DNA of 11,185 nt. It comes from DATBFU01 sp046735265. Lineage in GTDB: Bacteria > Acidobacteriota > Thermoanaerobaculia > UBA5066 > Gp7-AA6. Numbering within the stretch: position 1 is the stretch's first letter; each line of letters starts with the position of its first letter. This document shows positions 5,513 to 11,185 of this stretch, one piece after another. The stretch covers positions 1-11,185 of the forward strand of contig JBKPSZ010000065.1 in NCBI GenBank assembly GCA_046735265.1, read 5' to 3'. The notes under the pieces are model-generated. The model did no database searches and was not told the DNA's origin. It saw nothing but the letters and a program-made list of their open reading frames with translations. A program made the translations under genes and the position numbers.

Positions 5513-8500
5513 TTGGAGACTGCGGCCGTTCCACCTCGGACCGCCGAGAGGGACTTCCCTCTCGGCGTCGAGGGCTTCCGATACCAGGACCTCCACGACG
5601 AGCGGAGGCTCGCCGAATTGGACCGCGCCTTTCGCGACGAGCTCGCCCACGTTGAGCCCGAGCTCGCGGCCCGGCTCGACGCCTACCGGGCTGACCCCGC
5701 CTCTCTCGATCCCCTCTCCCGCTCGCGTCTCCTCGTCGAGGGCGGTCGATCCCTCTCCCGCTTCGTGGCGCGCCTCTTCGGCATCGAGCGGGAATGGCGC
5801 GCCCAGGCGGCCGACGCCGGGCCGCAGGCCGCTCTCTTCCGATTCCGGCGCGATTTCCTCCAGCGGCGCGCCGCAAAGACGAATCCTCCCGCGGACGAGG
5901 CCGGTCGGTCGAAGCTCCGCGACGCGGGAATCGCCATCGAGCGCGAGCTCTTCGCGGAGCTCGCCTGGGACCGGGACCCGGAGCTTTCCACGGCGACGGT
6001 GGGCCTCGAGCTCCTCGACCTCGAAAGCGCCTTTCTCGCCGTCCTCCGCCAGAAGAAGGCGGCCCAAGTGGATCCGGCCGCGCGCCGCCGCGCCGGGGAG
6101 CTCGCCGCCCGATCGCTCGCCTCCGCGACGCCGGAGCTTCCCCGTCCGGCGGCCGACTCCGACGAAGGCCGTCTCGCCTTCCTGACCGCGCTCCTCGAAG
6201 TCGAGGCGCTCTGGTGCCGGGCGCGAATGATCTTCCCCGACTGGAACGCCGCCGTTGCCGGCTGGGTCTCGTTCCATCTGCCCGAGACCCTCGACTACCA
6301 CCGGCTCGTCGAGACCGAACGGCCTTCCCCCGAGCTTCCGCAGCTTCGAGTCGGGCCGGCCGACCGGCGGCGCCGGAGGGAAGGCTTCACGCTCACCGAC
6401 CCCCGGATGACCCGCCGCGAAGTGCTCGGGCAGACCCACTACTGCCTGATCTGCCACGAGCGGGAGAAGGACTCGTGCTCGAAAGGCCTTCTCGACGCAA
6501 AGACCGGAGCGTTCCAGAAGAACCCGCTCGGCGTCGCCCTGCCGGGTTGCCCGCTCGACGAGAAGATCTCCGAGATGCACGAGCTGCGGCGCGAAGGGGA
6601 CTCGATCGGCGCGCTCGCGCTCGTCTGCCTCGACAACCCGATGTGCCCCGGGACCGGCCACCGGATCTGCAACGACTGCATGAAGGCCTGCATCTTCCAG
6701 AAGCAGGAGCCGGTCAACATCCCGCAAATCGAGACCGGAGTCTTGACCGACGTGCTCGCTCTCCCGTGGGGTGTGGAGATCTACGGCCTGCTGACCCGAT
6801 GGAATCCGCTCCATCCGGCGCGGCCCCATCCCCTCCCCGACAACGGCAAGAACGTCCTCGTCGTGGGGCTCGGGCCGGCCGGGTATACGCTCGCCCACTA
6901 TCTCGTCAACGAAGGCTTCGGGGTGGTGGGCATCGACGGGTTGAAGATCGAGGCCCTGCCCTCCCCCTGGACCGGAGAGGACGGTGGCGGCATCGCGCCG
7001 ATCCGGGACTGGGCCGAGGTCGCCCGCCCGCTCGACAAGAGACCCCTCGCCGGCTTCGGCGGCGTGTCGGAGTACGGGATCACGGTCCGCTGGGACAAGA
7101 ACTTCCTGACGTTGATCCATCTGACGCTCGCCCGGCGTCGCCGACTCGCAATCCACGGCGGCGTCCGATTCGGCGGGACCCTGACCGCGGAGCAGGCCTT
7201 CGACCTCGGCTTCGACCACGTCGCGGTCGCCGCGGGCGCCGGCCGCCCGACGATCATCCCGATGAAGAACAACGTCATCCGCGGAGTGCGAAAGGCCTCC
7301 GACTTCCTGATGGCGCTCCAGCTCACCGGCGCGTTCAAACGGGAAGCGCTCGCCAACCTGCACGCCGAGCTGCCGGCCGTCGTCATCGGCGGCGGCCTGA
7401 CGGCGATCGATACGGCCACGGAATTGCTCGCCTACTACCCGATCCAGTGCGAGAAGACGCTCGCCCGCTACGAGACGCTCGTCGCAGAGCGCGGCGAGAA
7501 AGCGATCCGCGCCACGTTCGACGCCGAAGAGCGCGAGCTCCTCGATCGTCTGCTCGCTCATGGCGCGGCGGTCCGTCATGAAAGGGAGCGCGCCCGGGAG
7601 CAGGGCGAGAAGCCCGACTTCGCCCGGCTCTGCCGGGACTGGGGCGGCGTCTCGATCGTGTACCGGCGCTCCATGGAGGAGTCCCCCGCCTATCGCCTGA
7701 ACCACGAGGAAGTGATCAAGGCCCTCGAGGAGGGGATCTCCTTCGTCGAGGGGCTCGACCCGGTCGAAGCGGTGCCCGACGCCGACGGCCTCTTGACCGC
7801 GGTCCGCTTCCGACGTGTCGACGACGGAGGGATGGTGGAGTTGCCCGCGCGCTCCTGCCTCGTCGCGGCAGGGACGACCCCGAACATCACCTACGAGAAG
7901 GAGTTCCCGGGCACGTTCCCGATGGACGAGAAACGGCGCTTCTTCCGGCCGCACCGCGCGGCGGTGCTCCCCGACGGCTCGATCGAGCTCACGCCCGCGC
8001 CGGCGGACGCGGAGGATGCCTTCTTCACCGGCTTTGCGCGCGGCGGCAAGTTCGTCACGTTCTTCGGCGACAACCACCCGGCCTTCAACGGAAACGTCGT
8101 CAAGGCCATGGGCTCCGCCCGCAAGGGATACCGCGCCATCACCGCGGCGCTCTTCCCGAACGGCGATCGCCCCGTCCGGCCGCCGGAGGAGTGGGCCCGT
8201 TTCCGCGCCCGGATGGCGGACCTCCTGGTCGCCCGCGTCGTCGCGGTCCATCGTTTGACGCCCACGATCACCGAGGTGGTGGTCCGCGCGCCGGCAGCCG
8301 TTGCGAATTTCCAGCCGGGGCAGTTCTTCCGCCTGCAGAATCTCGAATCCCACGCGCCTTCGGTCGCCGGCTCCCCTCTCCTCATCGAGCCCCTCGCCCT
8401 GACGGGCGCCTGGGTCGACCGGGAGCGCGGGTTGCTCTCGATGATCGCCCTGGAGATCGGCGCCTCCTCGCGCCTGTGCGCCGTGCTCGAACCGGGCGAG

Positions 8501-9202
8501 CCGGTCATCGTGATGGGCCCGACGGGCTCGGCCACGGAGCTCCCCGAGAACGAGACGGTCCTTCTCTGCGGCGGCGGCCTCGGCAACGCGGTTCTCTTCT
8601 CGATCGGCAAGAAGGCGCGCTCGCGCGGGAACCGCGTGATCTATTTCGCCGGCTACAAGAAAGCCGAGGACTTCTACAAGCGGGACGAGATCGAGGGAGC
8701 TTCCGACGTCCTGGTCCTCTCGGTGGATCGGGGAGAGCCGATTCCGGCCCGGCGTCCGTCGGACCGCTCGTTCGTCGGGAACATCGTCGAGGCGATGGCG
8801 GCGTACGCGACGGGAGGACTCGGAGAGGCCGCGATCCCTCTGTCATCGGCCTCCCGGCTCATCGCGATCGGCTCGGACCGGATGATGTCCGCCGTCGCGA
8901 AGGCGCGCCATGGCGTTCTCGCCCCCCACCTCGACCCGAGGCACGTCGGCGTCGGATCGATCAACTCCCCGATGCAGTGCATGATGAAGGAGGTCTGCGC
9001 TCAGTGCCTCCAGAGACACCTCAACCCCGCGACCGGCGAGGTCAAGGAGATCGTGTTCTCCTGTTTCAACCAGGACCAGCTCTTGGACGAGATGGACTGG
9101 AACAACCTCGCCGCGCGCCTCCGGCAGAACACCGTGTCGGAGAAGATGACGAACCAGTGGCTGGAGAGGCTGCTGGCGCTGGGGGACGTGAGAGGCGTCT
9201 AG
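5513..9202 (+). CDS. Fused NfnB/GltD-like and NfnA/PyrK-like FAD/Fe-S oxidoreductase
   Basis: A 1229-residue cytoplasmic flavoprotein. Residues 1-295 are a mostly helical domain I cannot assign. Residues 305-410 form a GltD-type double cluster region with C311, C314, C322, C346, C372, C378, C386, C389 and C393. Residues 446-890 are the FAD/NAD(P) module: GLGPAG (452-457) for FAD, VVIGGGLTAID (623-633) for the second nucleotide, and VYRRSMEESPA (716-726), with a roughly 75-residue insert at 638-712. Residues 905-1145 are a ferredoxin-reductase-like module (PGQFFRLQ 935-942, LLCGGGLGNA 1017-1026). The C-terminus carries C1156, C1162, C1165 and C1184, the site of the PyrK/NfnA cluster. This arrangement joins both subunits of NADH-dependent ferredoxin:NADP oxidoreductase in one chain, so transhydrogenation or electron bifurcation is possible but unproven. 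TTG 5513 is the only start between the in-frame TAG (5498) and the conserved N-terminus. It diverges from rubrerythrin and may supply its electrons. Confidence 0.85.
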   Translation: METAAVPPRTAERDFPLGVEGFRYQDLHDERRLAELDRAFRDELAHVEPELAARLDAYRADPASLDPLSRSRLLVEGGRSLSRFVARLFGIEREWRAQAADAGPQAALFRFRRDFLQRRAAKTNPPADEAGRSKLRDAGIAIERELFAELAWDRDPELSTATVGLELLDLESAFLAVLRQKKAAQVDPAARRRAGELAARSLASATPELPRPAADSDEGRLAFLTALLEVEALWCRARMIFPDWNAAVAGWVSFHLPETLDYHRLVETERPSPELPQLRVGPADRRRRREGFTLTDPRMTRREVLGQTHYCLICHEREKDSCSKGLLDAKTGAFQKNPLGVALPGCPLDEKISEMHELRREGDSIGALALVCLDNPMCPGTGHRICNDCMKACIFQKQEPVNIPQIETGVLTDVLALPWGVEIYGLLTRWNPLHPARPHPLPDNGKNVLVVGLGPAGYTLAHYLVNEGFGVVGIDGLKIEALPSPWTGEDGGGIAPIRDWAEVARPLDKRPLAGFGGVSEYGITVRWDKNFLTLIHLTLARRRRLAIHGGVRFGGTLTAEQAFDLGFDHVAVAAGAGRPTIIPMKNNVIRGVRKASDFLMALQLTGAFKREALANLHAELPAVVIGGGLTAIDTATELLAYYPIQCEKTLARYETLVAERGEKAIRATFDAEERELLDRLLAHGAAVRHERERAREQGEKPDFARLCRDWGGVSIVYRRSMEESPAYRLNHEEVIKALEEGISFVEGLDPVEAVPDADGLLTAVRFRRVDDGGMVELPARSCLVAAGTTPNITYEKEFPGTFPMDEKRRFFRPHRAAVLPDGSIELTPAPADAEDAFFTGFARGGKFVTFFGDNHPAFNGNVVKAMGSARKGYRAITAALFPNGDRPVRPPEEWARFRARMADLLVARVVAVHRLTPTITEVVVRAPAAVANFQPGQFFRLQNLESHAPSVAGSPLLIEPLALTGAWVDRERGLLSMIALEIGASSRLCAVLEPGEPVIVMGPTGSATELPENETVLLCGGGLGNAVLFSIGKKARSRGNRVIYFAGYKKAEDFYKRDEIEGASDVLVLSVDRGEPIPARRPSDRSFVGNIVEAMAAYATGGLGEAAIPLSSASRLIAIGSDRMMSAVAKARHGVLAPHLDPRHVGVGSINSPMQCMMKEVCAQCLQRHLNPATGEVKEIVFSCFNQDQLLDEMDWNNLAARLRQNTVSEKMTNQWLERLLALGDVRGV

Positions 9203-9212
9203 CCGCCGGCTT

Positions 9213-10268
9213 CTACGGAACTCCCGCCAGGAAGAGCAGGTAGGGGTTCACCGCCAGGCCCTCGCGGAAGTCGTCGTCCTCGGGCACCCGCGTGATCGAG
9301 AAGTGGAGGTGCGGCCCGCCGATCACGTGCCCGGTCGAGCCGACGTAGCCGATCGTGTCGCCGGCATGGACGCGGGTTCCTTCGACGAGACCCTTCGCGT
9401 AGCCCTTCAGGTGGCAGTAGAAGAAGAGGTACTTGCCGGTCGGGTCCTTCTGGTAGATCGAGATCCCGCCGCGTTTCTCCCGACGCATCCGGACGATTTC
9501 CCCGTCCGCCGTCGCGAGCACCGGAGTGCCGCGCGGCGCTCCGATGTCGATCGCGAGGTGTTTTCTGTAGCGGCCGCGGCGGTCGAGGAAGGTGTCGCGC
9601 AGTCGCTCGGCGTCGACGCCCTCGACCGGGATCCGCAGGTTGGCCGAGAGGAGCTCGGACAGATCCACGTCCTCGGCCGTCACGCGCGCCGAGGCCGACT
9701 TCGGCCGCAGAAAGGTGCTCAGGCGGAGCGCGATCGCGACCAGCCGCTCCGTCCGGGTCGCCTCTTCGTCCTCCCCCTCCCCCGTCACCGACTCGTCGGA
9801 GGCCTGCGCCTCGGGGAAGTCCGGGTTCTCGTCGTGGAGTCGCGCCTCGAGCACGGCGTCCTCCGAAGCGCACGGGGCCTTCGGAAAGTCGAATAACACG
9901 TCGGACGGAGGAAGGAACGGGCCGAACTCCTCCGACGGAGGCAGCGTCGGTCCGAAGAGCTCCCGGGGCCGGGTCGCCTGGATCCACTCGACCACGACCT
10001 GGTTCTGGTCGTCCTGATGGATGATGCGCTTGGCCGAGCGCTTGCGGGTGCTCTTGACCCGAGTCGGACCGCCGCGAAGAGTCCGCTTCGAGGCGGAGGC
10101 GCTCGGCGCCGGCGACTTCGAGCGCGTCGAAACGCTGGCGCTCTTGCCCGCTTTCGCTCTCACCTTGGCGTTGCCGTGCGACGACGGCCGCGATTCCGCA
10201 GGTGCCGTCCAGAGCAGGCTCGCCGTCAACGCCAACAGCGTTGCCTGAAAGATCCGGGGAAGATGCAC
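9213..10268 (-). CDS. Secreted M23 family (LytM-type) metallopeptidase
   Basis: A 351-residue predicted zinc endopeptidase acting on peptidoglycan cross-links outside the cytoplasmic membrane. The GTG start at 10268 opens a signal peptide: short charged N-region, hydrophobic LLALTASLLW (11-20), then TAPAES with likely cleavage near residue 24-26. Residues 30-82 are Lys/Arg/Ser/Ala-rich, 105-122 contain two copies of FGPxLPPS, and 130-170 are acidic; this low-complexity part probably is a wall-spanning linker. The M23 domain covers about 210-345, with HLAIDIG giving the H237-x3-D241 ligands, YCHL with H286, and HLH (320-322) near GGPHLHFS. All catalytic and zinc residues are present, so it should be active. 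It converges with the flavoprotein gene, with 10 bases between stops and no room for a terminator. It could alternatively be a regulator of amidases, but intact motifs argue for an enzyme. Confidence 0.9.
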   Translation of the reverse strand: MHLPRIFQATLLALTASLLWTAPAESRPSSHGNAKVRAKAGKSASVSTRSKSPAPSASASKRTLRGGPTRVKSTRKRSAKRIIHQDDQNQVVVEWIQATRPRELFGPTLPPSEEFGPFLPPSDVLFDFPKAPCASEDAVLEARLHDENPDFPEAQASDESVTGEGEDEEATRTERLVAIALRLSTFLRPKSASARVTAEDVDLSELLSANLRIPVEGVDAERLRDTFLDRRGRYRKHLAIDIGAPRGTPVLATADGEIVRMRREKRGGISIYQKDPTGKYLFFYCHLKGYAKGLVEGTRVHAGDTIGYVGSTGHVIGGPHLHFSITRVPEDDDFREGLAVNPYLLFLAGVP

Positions 10269-10275
10269 GCACCGG

Positions 10276-10305
10276 ATTATTGGAGCCGCGTTAGAGCGAG
10301 GTCAA
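10276..10305 (-). promoter_or_regulatory. Sigma-70-like promoter of the M23 peptidase
   Basis: On the minus strand TTGACC (10305-10300, five of six consensus bases) and AATAAT (10281-10276, five of six) are separated by 18 bases. The -10 ends 7 bases before GTG 10268, so the expected transcription start falls at or next to the start codon. No Shine-Dalgarno sequence exists in that space, consistent with a leaderless message. Confidence 0.6.
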
Positions 10306-10306
10306 G

Positions 10307-10328
10307 AAAAAAGGGGCACAAAAGTGCC
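10307..10328 (-). terminator. Rho-independent terminator downstream of efp
   Basis: The minus strand reads GGCAC-TTTT-GTGCC followed by CC and six T residues. The stem is short (5 bp) but the T-tract is clear. It lies about 70 bases after the efp stop and just before the -35 of the M23 promoter, so it isolates the two genes. Confidence 0.65.
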
Positions 10329-10390
10329 AGCGGTATGTCGTTATGCCATATCGCGCGAGACCGTCGCACTCGTCATCGCATGCGTGAATC

Positions 10391-10409
10391 GCGCGCGATT
10401 TACGCGCGC
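10391..10409 (-). other. Alternating GC hairpin around the efp stop codon
   Basis: GCGCGCG and CGCGCGC arms (7 bp) enclose a 5-base loop holding the TAA stop of efp. The rest of 10329-10390 shows no gene or other clear element. No T-tract follows this hairpin, so the terminator at 10307-10328 is the better stop signal. Confidence 0.35.
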
Positions 10410-10960
10410 TCGAGATAGGTGTTGTCGCGCGTGTCGATCTTGATGACGGTCCCGGCCTCGACGAACTGGGGAACCATCACCTGCAATCCGGTCTCGAGAG
10501 TCGCGGGCTTGTACGAGGCGGATGCCGTCGCGCCCTTCATGCCGGGCTGGGTCTCGACGACCTTCAAGGAGACCGTGTTGGGGAGCTCGATTCCGACCGG
10601 ATTTCCCTCGAAGAAGTCGACGTGGATCACGGTGTTCGGGAGCAGATACTTCATCTGGTCGCCGATCACTTCGTCGGAAAGAGTGACCTGGTCGTAGTTT
10701 TGCTGATCCATGAAGTGATGGCCGGCGGCGTCCGAGTAGAGGTATTCCATCTCCCGCTCGTCGAGCGAGGCCTTCTCGACCCGGTCCGTCGACCCGTAGC
10801 GGTGATCGGCCATCGACCCGCTGCGCAGATTCCGCATCTTGACCTGGACGAACCCGCGCAGGTTGCCCGGCGTCTTGTGAACCATGTCGTGGACCCGGTA
10901 CAGCTCTCCGTCGTGGATGATGAGAGTTCCGACTCGAATCTGGGTGGCCGCGATCATCAT
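10400..10960 (-). CDS. efp: Elongation factor P
   Basis: A 186-residue translation factor that binds stalled ribosomes between the P and E sites and speeds peptide bonds at consecutive prolines. Length and full-length similarity fit EF-P (E. coli 188). The N-terminal KOW-like domain includes RVGTLIIHDGELYRV (9-23) and KMRNLRSGS (41-49). The OB domains follow, and the C-terminal signature region (GLQVMVPQFVEAGTVIKI, 158-175) is present. At the loop tip, where E. coli has PGKG with the beta-lysylated Lys34, this protein has TPGNLRGF (30-37), giving Asn33. It therefore has neither the Lys nor the Arg used by the known modification systems. Two adjacent ATGs occur (10960 and 10957). GGAGG lies 5 bases from the first and 8 from the second, so the second may be preferred, giving 185 residues. 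No epmA-, earP- or ymfI-like gene is in the window. Confidence 0.96.
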   Translation of the reverse strand: MMIAATQIRVGTLIIHDGELYRVHDMVHKTPGNLRGFVQVKMRNLRSGSMADHRYGSTDRVEKASLDEREMEYLYSDAAGHHFMDQQNYDQVTLSDEVIGDQMKYLLPNTVIHVDFFEGNPVGIELPNTVSLKVVETQPGMKGATASASYKPATLETGLQVMVPQFVEAGTVIKIDTRDNTYLERA

Positions 10961-10963
10961 GGA

Positions 10964-10970
10964 CTCCTCC
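10964..10970 (-). promoter_or_regulatory. Shine-Dalgarno site of efp
   Basis: The minus strand reads GGAGGAG just before tandem ATG codons. The GGAGG core is 5 bases from ATG 10960 and 8 from ATG 10957, so spacing favours the second ATG. Confidence 0.7.
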
Positions 10971-10993
10971 GCCGATCCCGAAAAAGACCGCGA

Positions 10994-11022
10994 AATCTAG
11001 CAGACCGAAGGCTTGGCGTCCA
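10994..11022 (-). promoter_or_regulatory. Candidate promoter of efp
   Basis: On the minus strand TGGACG (11022-11017) and TAGATT (10999-10994) are spaced 17 bases apart, each matching four of six sigma-70 consensus bases. The leader would be about 25-30 bases and includes the ribosome site. Spacing is ideal but the hexamers are only moderate. Confidence 0.4.
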
Positions 11023-11027
11023 CCCCC

Positions 11028-11060
11028 GGACCGCCCCGGGCTCTCGGCTCGGGGCGGTCC
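11028..11060 (-). terminator. Strong GC hairpin between the upstream gene and efp
   Basis: Perfect 11-base arms GGACCGCCCCG (11028-11038) and CGGGGCGGTCC (11050-11060) surround an 11-base loop. It starts about 10 bases after the stop of the partial upstream gene and just before the efp promoter, as a terminator would. No T-tract follows on either strand, so it may need another factor or act as an RNA-stability element. Confidence 0.5.
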
Positions 11061-11069
11061 CCGCCTCGC

Positions 11070-11185
11070 CTACCGCGCGACCGTTCGCGTCGAGGGGCGG
11101 CGGTCGGACAGGGGCTCGGCGGCCGGGGGGGAAGCTTCGAAGACCGGAAGGTCCAGGAGCCACTTGTCGGGATGGAACCCCGGCA
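11070..11185 (-). CDS. C-terminal end of an unidentified gene
   Basis: The last 37 codons of a minus-strand frame end at TAG 11072-11070. The peptide begins PGFHPDKWLLDLPVFEAS and ends DRRPSTRTVAR. The first part reads like folded protein (aromatic and hydrophobic residues well spaced); the end is a Pro/Arg-rich tail. The other two frames on this strand look worse: one gives an Arg/Pro-rich shadow. The strong hairpin just after its stop supports a real gene end. I do not recognise the family. Confidence 0.55.
   Translation of the reverse strand, partial: PGFHPDKWLLDLPVFEASPPAAEPLSDRRPSTRTVAR

Noticed and set aside
4920..5876. N-terminal extension of rubrerythrin to 318 residues
   Set aside because: The extra 177 residues are Arg/Gly/Pro-rich, overlap the divergent flavoprotein gene, and lack homology. 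ATG 5345 has a good ribosome site and matches the family start.
5333..8353. Minus-strand open frame of 1006 codons opposite the flavoprotein
   Set aside because: Very long, but composition is Arg/Glu/Gly/Val-rich without any motif, and it overlaps real rubrerythrin leader and flavoprotein sequence. An antisense shadow of GC-rich codons.
5513..9202. Assignment as glutamate synthase small subunit (gltD)
   Set aside because: There is no large-subunit gene nearby, and the extra N-terminal domain and C-terminal ferredoxin-reductase/cluster modules do not occur in GltD.
10957..11163. Minus-strand frame of 68 codons running into efp
   Set aside because: It runs across a perfect hairpin and the efp ribosome site with an Arg/Pro-rich product. 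The frame ending at 11070 is the better gene end.

Overview
The window is a GC-rich, gene-dense bacterial chromosomal segment. Nearly every stretch is coding and gaps are short. There are no rRNA or tRNA genes, no insertion sequences and no CRISPR array. Several protein features recall Acidobacteriota or other deep-branching GC-rich soil and sediment bacteria, notably the EF-P sequence type and the c-di-GMP proteins. This taxonomic guess comes from memory of family sequences, not from a search, and is of low to moderate confidence. Rubrerythrin and a CCG-type Fe-S protein suggest exposure to low-oxygen or fluctuating redox conditions.

Layout. Five genes run leftward on the minus strand from about 5345 to the left edge: a rubredoxin-less rubrerythrin (4920-5345), a GlpC-like iron-sulfur oxidoreductase (3578-4861), a DUF3501 protein (2906-3487), a GAF + HD-GYP c-di-GMP phosphodiesterase (909-2852) and a seven-helix membrane GGDEF protein cut by the window edge (1-874). 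Gaps of 34 to 90 bases allow one transcription unit. The widest gap (3488-3577) holds an unusual AT-richer array of short GATTG/CAATC words. Diverging from rubrerythrin across 167 bases is a 1229-residue flavoprotein (5513-9202). It combines a helical N-terminal domain, a GltD/NfnB-like two-cluster FAD/NAD(P) module, an NfnA/PyrK-like ferredoxin reductase module and a four-cysteine C-terminal cluster site. Converging on it with only 10 bases between stops is a secreted M23 peptidase (9213-10268). Upstream of that lie elongation factor P (10400-10960) and the last 37 codons of an unidentified gene (11070-11185), all on the minus strand.

How the genes may work together. Rubrerythrin, GlpC-like protein and DUF3501 form a redox/peroxide-detoxification set. 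Rubrerythrin here keeps all seven diiron ligands but lacks a rubredoxin domain, so it needs an outside electron donor. The Fe-S protein beside it and the divergent NAD(P)H flavoprotein are the obvious candidates, and a strong inverted repeat sits in their shared upstream region. The HD-GYP and GGDEF genes at the end of the run would add opposing c-di-GMP breakdown and synthesis. The functional link between the redox genes and c-di-GMP is inference from gene order only.

The most interesting items are the fused NfnB-NfnA-like enzyme beside the rubrerythrin/DUF3501 cluster, an EF-P with asparagine where the modified lysine or arginine normally sits, the repeat-filled gap inside the operon, and two start codons placed as if their transcripts were leaderless.
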